This document shows positions 30,017 to 38,036 of a stretch of 39,932 nt of DNA, piece after piece. Source of the stretch: an uncultured Veillonella sp. (lineage in GTDB: Bacteria; Bacillota; Negativicutes; Veillonellales; Veillonellaceae). Position numbers and translations under genes: made by a program. Position 1 is the first letter of the stretch, and every line of letters begins with the position of its first letter. The DNA lies in the NCBI GenBank assembly GCA_915066865.1, contig CAJZEE010000008.1:1-39932 (forward strand), written 5' to 3'. Under the pieces are notes generated by a model. That model worked only from the letters and a program-made list of their open reading frames with translations. It had not been told where the DNA came from and searched no databases.

Positions 30017-31048
30017 TCATAAAGGAGTAATATGTCCACTTATATTAATAGATGTTTCAAAAATACCACAGCATTGTTCTTTTACGTTACAACTATTGCA
30101 GCTAACAGGATATGCTTTTTTCCAAGCGGAGATACTGTCTCTTGCTAAAAATCGCACACGTTCTGTCAGTAAACACAAAGGTATATTATAAATCGATGTC
30201 ATCATACCTCGTCTATGTAATGATAATACCGCAGAATCAACTATCTCTTTATAATCAAAAGGATCAACCCAAAATTCCTCACTATTTTTAGCTGCATATC
30301 CACTGTATTCCATTCCCATAATAGCAACATGTCGTACAAATGGTAGGTTCCTAGATATATAATCAGCTAGTAACTTTATATTACCTATAGTTTTACTGAA
30401 CAAAACAGTTCTAATCTCTACTAACTGCCTCATTCTAAATAAGTTGAAAATCCCTTTAATAGTATCAACAAATGCACCCTTACTACCAACTATATAATCA
30501 TGCTGCTCATAATTTGCTGCGTATAAAGGAATACAAAAAAGCAATTTAGAATGACCAATACTCGTAATTCTTTCAACTAATTTCATATTTTTAAATGCAC
30601 GTCCATTGGTTAAAAAAGAGACAGGAATATCTGGATAAATATCATGAACTCGGTCTAATAACTTAACAACTACATTGGGGAAGACTGTAGGTTCTCCACC
30701 AGTAATACCTATATGCTTTACATTCTCAGGCCTTAACTCAAGTATTTGCAAATTCATATCTAAAAAATGACCAGAATTATCACAGACTTGAGGACACATA
30801 ATACAAGCACTATTACATTGATTTGTAATAAAAAGTGTTAAATCTTGCCAACTAGTACGATATAAAATAGACACAATCCCATCTGGCATAATAGAGATAA
30901 TATCTCCTGATTCATAATTAAGGAAGTCATTTGGTGAAAGTGTTAATTTAAGTTGACCATTATTACAAGTAATTAAGTTATCTTCTATATACACTTTACC
31001 TATATAGGGTTGTTCGATATTAATACCTTCAATTTTTGTACTTAACAT
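30017..31048 (-). CDS. hxsC: HxsC, radical SAM maturase of the His-Xaa-Ser system
   Basis: A 343-residue radical SAM enzyme. Cys-x3-Cys-x2-Cys appears in FITNQCNSACIMCPQVC (cluster ligands for the [4Fe-4S]-SAM centre), followed by HIGITGGEPTVFP and FLTNGRAF, and the C-terminal cysteines SCNSCNVKEQCCGIF suggest an auxiliary cluster. Together with hxsB it forms the paired maturases of the His-Xaa-Ser system, thought to modify HxsA. It is last in the operon, starting 8 bases after the hxsB stop with GAGG upstream; the upstream TTG that would extend it was rejected. The exact modification is unknown. Confidence 0.85.
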   Translation of the reverse strand: MLSTKIEGINIEQPYIGKVYIEDNLITCNNGQLKLTLSPNDFLNYESGDIISIMPDGIVSILYRTSWQDLTLFITNQCNSACIMCPQVCDNSGHFLDMNLQILELRPENVKHIGITGGEPTVFPNVVVKLLDRVHDIYPDIPVSFLTNGRAFKNMKLVERITSIGHSKLLFCIPLYAANYEQHDYIVGSKGAFVDTIKGIFNLFRMRQLVEIRTVLFSKTIGNIKLLADYISRNLPFVRHVAIMGMEYSGYAAKNSEEFWVDPFDYKEIVDSAVLSLHRRGMMTSIYNIPLCLLTERVRFLARDSISAWKKAYPVSCNSCNVKEQCCGIFETSINISGHITPL

Positions 31049-31056
31049 TATCAACC

Positions 31057-32493
31057 TCAATAATTAATCCATGACCAAAAGACTTTATTGATTCTATCAT
31101 CATTTAGACTTAGTAAATAGAAAATATAGTCTAAAGCACCTTTAGTTTTCTGGCAGAAACTACTACTTGGTCTATGCCCTTCAAGAGTTCCATTTTCAGC
31201 ATAATATCGTACAGGATCTGCACCACAATACAATTGATATGCACAGGTTGCGCATTCAGGTAAGCACTCAACACAGGAAGCTTTAACAACCTCTTTAGCA
31301 ATATCACCTTTGAAGAGCTCATTCCAAGTATTATCTTTTACATGACCTAAACAGAACCGTTTATCTCCGCGTCGTGCTAACATGCGCCCTTCGTCCGAGG
31401 CATAAACATAACCATTATAATCGTAAATAACACCACTGATGATATTACCGCATGGAGATTGTAAATCGACAAAGCCAGTACTAAACGGTGTCAAAATACG
31501 TTCTAATAGTAATGCTGCATAATACTCAATAAAATGGTATCCTTCTATATTTTTTTGAATAATATAGTTCAAAACATTCTTATAAGCTTTAAGAAACTCT
31601 TCTGTTGAATAGCCTAACGTATTTACATTATCTACAGCATTACCATAAGGATTTAGCGCACGAATAAAAATCCCATGAAAGTCATGCTTAATATATTCAT
31701 CCACAACAAGAGGCAAACTATTTAAATTAGTCTTACTAACAGTAAGCAATGGTGATGCACCATCTTGACCTAAAATGGATCTAGTCAGAGCTAATTTTTC
31801 TTCAAACACCTTATACCCATCAATAGGGCCTCGCGGCTTACGATTATAGTTTTGTATCTCTTGATTTCCATCAAGAGATGTAGAGATTGCAATATTATGA
31901 CTTTTACAATATTCTAAGATATCTTTAGTAACCAGTGTTAAATTAGTACAAATAACAAATTCCAATCGCCTCTTAGCAATCCGGTTTACTATTTCTGCAT
32001 ATTCTACAATATCTTTAATTATAGGCCAGTTTAATAGTGGTTCACCACCTTGAAATTCTATTTTTATAATCGGCGATGGAGATTCAAAAATTTTATTCAC
32101 AATATGCTTTGCAGTAGACCAGTCTAAATCTAAATCGTGCTCTTTTTCATTTGCACTACTAGCATGACAGTATCGACAATTAAAATTACACCGTGCTGTT
32201 ACAACAATCATATGTAATGATGTAAAATCATCTAAATATGCTTTTCTACTCTTTAATTGGTTAGCTAATACATCAAGTTGAATCTCAAGGTCATAATCAT
32301 CTGCTAAAAACTGTTTATCCTTTAACGCAAAATAAAAGTCTGATTTCCTATCAATATCGTTATCTAAAATATGATTGAAGTCATCACGATTTATAAATAA
32401 ATGTTCGCCACCTTGATTAACTAAGAGCATTATCCCATTTGGTAACTCTGTAAACCCAAATGGTAAATAATGTAATTCAGGAAGTGCTGACAC
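31057..32493 (-). CDS. hxsB: HxsB, radical SAM/SPASM maturase of the His-Xaa-Ser system
   Basis: A 478-residue radical SAM protein with a SPASM-type C-terminus. The N-terminal domain (residues 1-85) has a RiPP-type leader, TARCNFNCRYCHASS carries the Cys-x3-Cys-x2-Cys at about residues 101-108, then IEFQGGEPLLNW and STSLDGNQEIQNYNRKPRG. The C-terminal cysteine cluster (CVECLPECATCAYQLYCGADP) should bind auxiliary iron-sulfur clusters. Start is GTG at 32491-32493, overlapping the TAG of hxsD by one base, with a GGAGGG site: translational coupling. Paired with hxsC it is expected to modify the HxS repeats of HxsA. Confidence 0.88.
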   Translation of the reverse strand: MSALPELHYLPFGFTELPNGIMLLVNQGGEHLFINRDDFNHILDNDIDRKSDFYFALKDKQFLADDYDLEIQLDVLANQLKSRKAYLDDFTSLHMIVVTARCNFNCRYCHASSANEKEHDLDLDWSTAKHIVNKIFESPSPIIKIEFQGGEPLLNWPIIKDIVEYAEIVNRIAKRRLEFVICTNLTLVTKDILEYCKSHNIAISTSLDGNQEIQNYNRKPRGPIDGYKVFEEKLALTRSILGQDGASPLLTVSKTNLNSLPLVVDEYIKHDFHGIFIRALNPYGNAVDNVNTLGYSTEEFLKAYKNVLNYIIQKNIEGYHFIEYYAALLLERILTPFSTGFVDLQSPCGNIISGVIYDYNGYVYASDEGRMLARRGDKRFCLGHVKDNTWNELFKGDIAKEVVKASCVECLPECATCAYQLYCGADPVRYYAENGTLEGHRPSSSFCQKTKGALDYIFYLLSLNDDRINKVFWSWINY

Positions 32494-32822
32494 TAGTCTA
32501 TCCCTCCTGCTTTATCAAAAGCTTTATGATAAATAATTTCTCTAAGCTTACCAAATCTATCATCTAAGTCAATTTGAACCTGTTTTTTTAATGCTTCATT
32601 ACAAAAGTCGCCCAATAACTTTTCTAACTTGTCTTTATCAGCTTCTAATTTTAACTTAAACCAAACACCAACAGTATCAAAGTCTACTTCATCAACTTTA
32701 ATATGGCACTGATCTGTAAACATATTTGCTGCATACATAACAGCTTTAGGCTCATAAAACTCTTTCTTCAATTCAACAAAATAAATGAAATCATTTTCTT
32801 TTCTAATAAAATAATTTGCCAT
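32493..32822 (-). CDS. hxsD: HxsD, accessory protein of the His-Xaa-Ser system
   Basis: A 109-residue soluble protein found only in this type of locus. The ending CNEALKKQVQIDLDDRFGKL followed by REIIYHKAF matches the family signature (N-E-A-L, a run ending in L-R-E near the C-terminus). Its role is not known; by position and size it may act as peptide-recognition or scaffold subunit for the radical SAM enzymes. It starts at 32820-32822, two bases after the hxsA stop; the ATG was preferred over a GTG three codons upstream that lies in the hxsA coding end. Confidence 0.82.
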   Translation of the reverse strand: MANYFIRKENDFIYFVELKKEFYEPKAVMYAANMFTDQCHIKVDEVDFDTVGVWFKLKLEADKDKLEKLLGDFCNEALKKQVQIDLDDRFGKLREIIYHKAFDKAGGID

Positions 32823-32823
32823 A

Positions 32824-33573
32824 CTAAACACCTAAGGCTTGTTTCATTTTTAAATATATCCGACCATTTTGTGGTAATCCATGTCTAGCTTGGAAATCAT
32901 ATATAGCTGCAACAACTTCTTGTGTACGACCACTACTAGATGAGAACTTATACCCATGTCGTTGTAGTCCAGCCCGAACAATATTAATATTAGTACTATT
33001 TAAATATGCCTCTGTTTGCCAATCCACAATACCAGATACAGGTAACCCATATTCTATTTGGAAATTCTTAATAGCTTGAACAGTATTAGGGCCCTTTTGT
33101 CCGTCTACAGTTCCAACAGAATAGCCTAAATCATTAAGTTGTTTTTGTATATCTGCAATCGGAAGAACATCTGTAGGTTGTGCAGGTGCAACATAGCCTT
33201 CATCTGAGGAGCTTGAGGAACTACTTGAATATCCGCCAGAATATCCGCCTCCACGCCCATAAGAACTAGAGTAATGAGAATAATGAGATCTATGGGAAGA
33301 ATGAGATCTATGACTATAATGTGCCATCTCTACTAGATCATTAGAAAAAATACCATCAATACTATTAAATATTTGTTTTTGATATAAGCTATCTTTCGAC
33401 TTAAATGTAGTCCCCTTAAACTTATTGAGATTAACTGCACCAGTATGATCTAGAGTTTGCAAATCATCAGAATAAGGTTCCCATGCTTGTGCAGCAGTAG
33501 GTAAGCCCAATTGTGCTAATACCCAAGAACTCACTGTAACAAATGTTAACCATGCTTTTTTTGACTTTTTCAT
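32824..33573 (-). CDS. hxsA: HxsA, exported His-Xaa-Ser repeat protein with peptidoglycan-binding repeats
   Basis: A 249-residue exported protein, the expected substrate of the locus. Signal peptide MKKSKKAWLTFVTVSSWVLA cleaved near AQA-WE (residue about 35). Six uninterrupted triplets HYSHRSHSSHRSHYSHYS occupy residues 85-102 (DNA 33268-33321), followed by a Gly/Ser-rich linker. Two peptidoglycan-binding type 1 units follow: IQKQLNDLGYSVGTVDGQKG with KNFQIEYGLPVSG, and RAGLQRHGYKFSSS with IYDFQARHGLPQNG. It would be cell-wall-associated, presenting the modified HxS segment. ATG at 33571-33573 follows GAGGG. The HisxSer region is low-complexity but strictly periodic. Confidence 0.9.
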   Translation of the reverse strand: MKKSKKAWLTFVTVSSWVLAQLGLPTAAQAWEPYSDDLQTLDHTGAVNLNKFKGTTFKSKDSLYQKQIFNSIDGIFSNDLVEMAHYSHRSHSSHRSHYSHYSSSYGRGGGYSGGYSSSSSSSSDEGYVAPAQPTDVLPIADIQKQLNDLGYSVGTVDGQKGPNTVQAIKNFQIEYGLPVSGIVDWQTEAYLNSTNINIVRAGLQRHGYKFSSSSGRTQEVVAAIYDFQARHGLPQNGRIYLKMKQALGV

Positions 33574-33608
33574 AATAACCCTCACTTTTTATAACTATGA
33601 ATATCAAA

Positions 33609-34076
33609 TCAACTTAGAAGCCAATAAATAATTAGAACTATAAATATCATCATCAGACAGCCACAGCCTGTCTCTATTTTATTAGTATTAATTTCATTTT
33701 TCAGATTAGAATAATCCTTTTTCACATCATCCCAACTAGGTTCAGCAGGCTGATTTGTTTCCTGTTCAACATACAAAGATAATAAATTAAAACTACACTT
33801 AGGGCAGTTTACCCAAGCCTTTCGCATATTATGCCCACAATTAGGACAGACACGTGTATAAGGAACTCCTGTATTAACTGAATTATTATCAAACTTTTGA
33901 TATGAGGTATAGGAAAGACCACTACCTGGAAATCCTATAGTATTCCGAACTCCTGATCCATTTATTGTCGTATGGATTCCTCTACGACCAATAGTGAGGC
34001 TAGTACTTTTCTTATTAAGGTTAATTTTAATTCCTGGTGCAATCTTTATGGATCGTCTAAATCTAAAAAAGCCCAC
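33609..34076 (-). CDS. DUF4236-type protein with zinc ribbon and C-terminal membrane anchor
   Basis: A 155-residue protein: the N-terminal DUF4236 segment FRFRRSIKIAPGIKINLNKK then LTIGRRG, IHTTINGSGVRNTIG and FPGSGLSY; a four-Cys zinc ribbon (CPNCGHNMRKAW, NCPKCSF); and a hydrophobic C-terminal helix MMIFIVLIIYWLL. Start GTG at 34074-34076 fits the usual DUF4236 beginning (MGFxFR) and follows an AGGGG site; a longer GTG start upstream was rejected. Its stop lies 35 bases before hxsA, on the same strand, so it is likely the first gene of the Hxs operon; any functional link is not established. Confidence 0.75.
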   Translation of the reverse strand: MGFFRFRRSIKIAPGIKINLNKKSTSLTIGRRGIHTTINGSGVRNTIGFPGSGLSYTSYQKFDNNSVNTGVPYTRVCPNCGHNMRKAWVNCPKCSFNLLSLYVEQETNQPAEPSWDDVKKDYSNLKNEINTNKIETGCGCLMMIFIVLIIYWLLS

Positions 34077-34265
34077 ACTAAAACCCCTGACTACAAACAA
34101 CTTCACACTTTTTTCATTATCAATTATATTATCTGATTTTTGATGTCAAAATTCAATTAATTCATTATAAATACCTTTAATAATTATTAAATATATACAG
34201 ATAATCAATGAATATCTATAAGATGACATGATAACTATTAATTTTTAGATTGATAATAACAAAAT

Positions 34266-34292
34266 AGAACCACCCCTATCAGGGGTGGTTCT
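34266..34292 (-). terminator. Terminator of the ComK-like gene
   Basis: A 12-bp perfect stem AGAACCACCCCT/AGGGGTGGTTCT (34266-34277 with 34281-34292) and a 3-base loop, followed on the minus strand by ATTTTGTTATT. It lies about 135 bases past the stop of the gene at 34427. Confidence 0.88.
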
Positions 34293-34365
34293 GCTAAGAA
34301 TATATTTAACTATTTGAGGTGTATTATGTATCTCTAATTACCTTATTTCTTCCGTATTATATTTT

Positions 34366-34419
34366 CTCCCTATCTCCTCCTCCCTTTCTCTCCCCTCGCT
34401 TTATCCTACTTTCACCATC
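34366..34419. other. Pure-pyrimidine tract in the 3' untranslated region of the ComK-like gene
   Basis: On the plus strand the stretch is nearly all C and T; on the minus strand it is a purine-rich RNA with GGGGAGAGAAAGGGAGGAGGAG-like runs, that is, several Shine-Dalgarno-like sequences without a start codon. It lies between the stop codon and the terminator of the gene at 34427, so it is in the mRNA's 3' end. Confidence 0.5.
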
Positions 34420-34426
34420 CAACGAA

Positions 34427-35035
34427 TTATCTCGTTAGGTCTCTCCAGGCGATAAATAGTTCGGCCACGACTTGAGGGTTTTGGCTGAGTTTGATGCGGG
34501 CTAGCATTTTTCGCACATAGTTGCAGTGTTCTAGCATCGCTTCATTCAGTTTGTGTTTGACATGACGCGGGGATTGGTACACCAAGATCGGTGCAAAGTC
34601 CGCCACATGAATATAGCTCGTATCCGGTTCCGGACCTTCCGTAACGATATATTCATAGGGTATAGCCACGTTAAAGAGGCCGTACACCACGTCCTTGCCG
34701 ATAGGGCGGCGACATTTAATATGCGCAAAGGTTAGATGCGGACCATAGGTCTTAGGCGCGGTATAGCTGCTACGTCGACCATCGCTGGTCATGATGTAGT
34801 TGGGTCTCAACCCTTCCTGCATCGCCAGCTCTCGCGTAATCGTTCGCATCGGCAGATGGACCATTTCTTCGCGTCCATCCACAAAATAACACTTCGTACT
34901 GTCCCCACCACTAGGTTGATAGGTAGGAATAAAACAAACAATGTGATTCTTTGGATTCGTGTAGATCAAATCCAAATCTTCTCCCTTAGATAGCCGAGCG
35001 GCCATCAAATCTGTTGGTTTATCATCTATTGCCAT
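34427..35035 (-). CDS. ComK-like competence transcription factor
   Basis: A 202-residue protein with no signal peptide. The central part RRSSYTAPKTYGPHL, IKCRRPIGKD, VYGLFNVAIPYEY and SYIHVADF lines up, in the same order and spacing, with the SSYAGRKAGTY, SHKPPI, IFLFPT and WISHVHVKEF stretches of Bacillus ComK, and a helical end with a LNEAMLEHCNYVRKMLARI segment resembles ComK's NSFENQVYRTAWLRTKF. This is a recognition by eye, not by a search, so confidence is moderate. ComK binds AT-boxes and drives DNA-uptake genes. The neighbour upstream on the same strand is a sigma factor. ATG at 35033-35035 with GGAGAGGA. Confidence 0.55.
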   Translation of the reverse strand: MAIDDKPTDLMAARLSKGEDLDLIYTNPKNHIVCFIPTYQPSGGDSTKCYFVDGREEMVHLPMRTITRELAMQEGLRPNYIMTSDGRRSSYTAPKTYGPHLTFAHIKCRRPIGKDVVYGLFNVAIPYEYIVTEGPEPDTSYIHVADFAPILVYQSPRHVKHKLNEAMLEHCNYVRKMLARIKLSQNPQVVAELFIAWRDLTR

Positions 35036-35100
35036 GGAATCCTCTCCAATCTGATCAGGAACATTCCTTTCAACAATACAATGAACACGTGTTCTGTAAA

Positions 35101-35126
35101 AGCAGATTAGCATGCTTTAATCTGCT
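35101..35126. promoter_or_regulatory. Inverted repeat upstream of the ComK-like gene
   Basis: AGCAGATTA (35101-35109) and TAATCTGCT (35118-35126) form a 9-bp inverted repeat with a 8-base gap, 65 bases before the start codon: an operator or 5'-untranslated hairpin. In the remaining AT-rich gap up to 35354 nothing else was seen. Confidence 0.5.
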
Positions 35127-35354
35127 GCTGATTTAATTGTATATCAGCCTGTATAATTTGTAAATATATATACAAAACTATAGAAATTTACGTATAATTA
35201 AAGACTTTATGATCTTGTAAAAGTTAACTATACCTTGATGTGTCATTATTTTCTCATTTAGATTGAGAATTGCATATTTTATGTATATTTGTTAATCGAG
35301 ATTAAAAGAAATATGCAATATATAGGATATAAATAAGAAATTAAATTATAATAA

Positions 35355-36221
35355 CTAATGTATATGCAAGTCTTCAAAGTCCGTACTCAAATATCTCCGC
35401 AGCTTTCGAATGGCTCGTTCGTGGCGCCGTTGGATGGCTTGGCGGCTGCAGTTCAGTTCTTCACTAACCGATACCAAGCTTTGACACTCACCATAGACAC
35501 GGCGCAGTAGGTCCCGTTGATCAGGAGACAGTCTGCCTAAAGCCCACACTAGACGAGCTCGCAGTCTATGCTCTTCGTCGGCACTCATCACCATATCCGC
35601 CACATTCTCGCCAGATGCGAAGATATCCATACCAAAGGCGACTTCTCCATCATCGGTGGTGCGATCTGGGATGTGAATTTCACGGCGATAACGCAATCGC
35701 TCCCGCTTCCAGTACCTCATGTAACCGTACATGATACCAGCTTTCACAAAGCCTGGGAACGGTACGGACCCATCTAAATCGAAGCTATAAATCGATTCTA
35801 TGAGGATCGCCCAAAGATAGCTCTCTACGTCCTCGCGGAATTCACGGTTTCCCATGCGATTCGTATAGTGCAAGATGAGCGGTCGATACCTGCGACAGAG
35901 CTCGATTTGTGCCGCATCATGACGAAGCTCATCAACGGACCACGGTTGATATCCCACCGTCTGAATCCGCATATTCGGCTTTTGACAGATAGACACGAGG
36001 CTCTTGTCCGACAAGGACGATAAAACTTGATGACCACAGACGAGGGTCTGTAATTTCAATTCCTCTGGAATACTTTCCCTAGACTCATTAGCTTTCGATA
36101 GTAAAGAATGAGATGGTAATGCCTGTGTTTCTAACGTTTCTGACTGATAGTTGTCATGTTGTAAGTTTGCAGTTTTAATACTTGTTTTTTGTACTAAAGG
36201 TTCTTCGTTTGTGTATAACAT
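35355..36221 (-). CDS. RNA polymerase sigma-70 family factor
   Basis: A 288-residue sigma factor with an unusual low-complexity N-terminal 110 residues. Region 2 is recognisable (YRPLILHYTNRMGNREFRED, then VESYLWAILIESIYSFDLDGS and FPGFVKAGIMYGYMRYWKRER, about residues 115-180); region 4 is the helix-turn-helix LGRLSPDQRDLLRRVYGECQ followed by LVSVSEELNCSRQAIQRRHERAIRKLR (about 232-280). Regions 1.1 and 3 are not evident, so it is an alternative sigma, close to the SigH-like/ECF-type size but with a long start. ATG at 36219-36221 follows AAAGGGGA. It lies upstream of the ComK-like gene on the same strand, suggesting a shared role in competence or stress regulation. Confidence 0.85.
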   Translation of the reverse strand: MLYTNEEPLVQKTSIKTANLQHDNYQSETLETQALPSHSLLSKANESRESIPEELKLQTLVCGHQVLSSLSDKSLVSICQKPNMRIQTVGYQPWSVDELRHDAAQIELCRRYRPLILHYTNRMGNREFREDVESYLWAILIESIYSFDLDGSVPFPGFVKAGIMYGYMRYWKRERLRYRREIHIPDRTTDDGEVAFGMDIFASGENVADMVMSADEEHRLRARLVWALGRLSPDQRDLLRRVYGECQSLVSVSEELNCSRQAIQRRHERAIRKLRRYLSTDFEDLHIH

Positions 36222-36406
36222 AAATCCCCTTTCCTGCCATGGCATAGCGCTTAAGTACACAATACCGCGGAAAGAGTGTTTTGACAAATCGGCAATTCCT
36301 TAGAATTTCCCTATATTCTGTTATATTTGAGCCTTAGTTTCCATCCATAGTACACCATAAGCATGCGATTCAAAGGGTAATTGCTGAAAATAGATAATTA
36401 CTAAAA

Positions 36407-36435
36407 ATGACACCACATACGCAATGTGGTGTCAT
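36407..36435 (-). terminator. Terminator of the AAA ATPase gene
   Basis: ATGACACCACAT (36407-36418) pairs perfectly with ATGTGGTGTCAT (36424-36435); the minus-strand tail is CATTTTTAG, U-rich. The hairpin is about 80 bases past the stop at 36514. Confidence 0.85.
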
Positions 36436-36513
36436 TATAAGAGGAAATATATACTATCATTGGGTAATAGTATTCAATCTTTAGGTAGTAGTATTCAATC
36501 TGAGATTGTCTGA

Positions 36514-37578
36514 TTAAATCGCAATACACGCGGCTTGGACAAAGTCCTTTAGCTGCGGTTTTACATGATTATAATATACATCGGCGCCATAACCGCGCAC
36601 GATATCGCCCCAATATTTATATACATAGCGGTACCAGAAATGGAACATACTGTTCGTAAAATGGTAATCCGCGTACTTTGCGTTCCCACGGTTACTTGCC
36701 TGAATACGGCCCACGAGCCCCATGGACATGAGATCGTTCAAACGAGATGTAAAGGTGCCACTTTTAATTTGGCTTTCTTGTAAAAGCTCTACGTAGTACG
36801 GTCTTTCCAAGCTAGCAAGGCCCGTTAAAATGGCATTGGCGCCAGTTATATTTTTCATATCTCGATGCAAGATATATTGTGTTTCTTCAAAGAGAGCTCC
36901 CGTTACTGAGAAGAACAAGTTAATAATATTCGTATCGATGCTTTCACCATTATCAAAGTATTGCACATAGGCAGGTAACCCACCGGTTACGGCAAAGACG
37001 GTGCGCAAATCATCCTTTGCATAGTGAAGGCCCAAAGATTTCATATCAACTAAGGAAAATGGTTTCACCTCAAGATATTCGGACACGAAAGGAGCAATGA
37101 GGCTACGATCTCCAATGATGCGGCCATCAAGCTGTTCCAGACCATTCGCCATCAATATGATGTTCAAACGGCTCGTATCTTTATAGGTATCTAATAAATC
37201 GCGCAAGTGAATAGGAAACTGAGGAACTGCTTCCACCAAAGATGGATAATCGTCAATCACCACAGTTTGAGGTGTTTTCACACTGCTTTCAAAAAGTCTC
37301 ACAAAAGCCTGCTGCAAACTCTCTACAGGCTCGAATGTATCTTGAGCATTAGCAGGAACAAAACGTGCCTCAAGAGCTCTATTTATATCAGCCACATGGA
37401 CGGATTCATTAGCCATACGCCCCGCCAAATATATCGCCTTATGACGGCGTACAAGTTGCGAAGCCACATAGGATTTACCACTGCGATGAGGACCATATAC
37501 AACACATAAACTCATTTGGCCCATTGCAATTCGGGACTGGATACGCTCTATAATTTCAGCACGTCCCACAAAATTCAT
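36514..37578 (-). CDS. AAA-type ATPase with DUF234-like C-terminus, shortened
   Basis: A 354-residue STAND/archaeal-ATPase-like protein. Walker A YGPHRSGKSYVASQL (about residues 29-43), Walker B TVVIDDYPSLV (about 106), a sensor segment IILMANGLEQLD, TGGLPAYVQYF and a winged-helix pair (YYVELLQESQIKSGTFTSRLN, ADYHFTNSMFHFWYRYVYK). Complete members run to about 450 residues with a C-terminal nuclease-like domain; here it stops right after the winged helices (KDFVQAACIAI), so that domain is missing, though the frame ends with an ordinary stop and terminator. Function is unknown; such ATPases often sit in mobile or defence contexts. Confidence 0.75.
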   Translation of the reverse strand: MNFVGRAEIIERIQSRIAMGQMSLCVVYGPHRSGKSYVASQLVRRHKAIYLAGRMANESVHVADINRALEARFVPANAQDTFEPVESLQQAFVRLFESSVKTPQTVVIDDYPSLVEAVPQFPIHLRDLLDTYKDTSRLNIILMANGLEQLDGRIIGDRSLIAPFVSEYLEVKPFSLVDMKSLGLHYAKDDLRTVFAVTGGLPAYVQYFDNGESIDTNIINLFFSVTGALFEETQYILHRDMKNITGANAILTGLASLERPYYVELLQESQIKSGTFTSRLNDLMSMGLVGRIQASNRGNAKYADYHFTNSMFHFWYRYVYKYWGDIVRGYGADVYYNHVKPQLKDFVQAACIAI

Positions 37579-37860
37579 ATACTCACCTCCAACTATTTAC
37601 GGAAATTATTATATCATAATTTTAAATCATTATTAAACTTTTTTTCATATAGTTAACATAGCTTTTTATTATGTTAATTTTTTTACGCATCAAATCAGAG
37701 CTTTTATGCGATACGTGTTGCCTTACCATCATAAAAGGCCTTATGATTACTTTATTTTCATATACCTTTGATAGCAACATATCCTATAAGGCATGGTTAT
37801 ATAAGTTATACATTATAAGCTATACATATTAAACTATAAATTTTAATCTATATAGTTTAA

Positions 37861-37897
37861 AAATGACGTGCTACCTAAAAGGTATAGCACGTCATTT
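37861..37897 (-). terminator. Terminator of the degenerate GH3 lipoprotein gene
   Basis: AAATGACGTGCTACC pairs with GGTATAGCACGTCATTT with one small irregularity; on the minus strand it ends in UUUUU. Confidence 0.85.
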
Positions 37898-37952
37898 GCA
37901 TGTTAAGTATATTAAATTGTTACTGAATTTTCTTATACTAAGTTTATTAATG

Positions 37953-38012
37953 GTAAATTTCTAACTTGTAAATTTCTAACTTGTAAATATCTAATTCGTA
38001 AATTTCTGATTA
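37953..38012. repeat. Four tandem 15-bp repeats, unit GTAAATTTCTAACTT
   Basis: Units at 37953, 37968, 37983 and 37998; the first two are identical and the last two diverge in their ends. They lie in the 3' untranslated region of the GH3 gene, between its stop and the terminator. Confidence 0.85.
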
Positions 38013-38036
38013 CAAAATCTAATATTCCTAAATATC

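Larger units (their letters stand above)
37579..38036. other. AT-rich intergenic region with terminator and tandem repeats
   Basis: It contains a terminator (37861-37897), four tandem 15-bp repeats (37953-38012) and a palindrome ATCATAAAAGGCCTTATGAT at 37729-37748. No coding region with a ribosome binding site is seen. Confidence 0.6.

Noticed and set aside
37729..37748. Palindrome ATCATAAAAGGCCTTATGAT as a terminator
   Set aside because: No U-rich tail on either strand and no gene ending nearby; left as a palindrome only.
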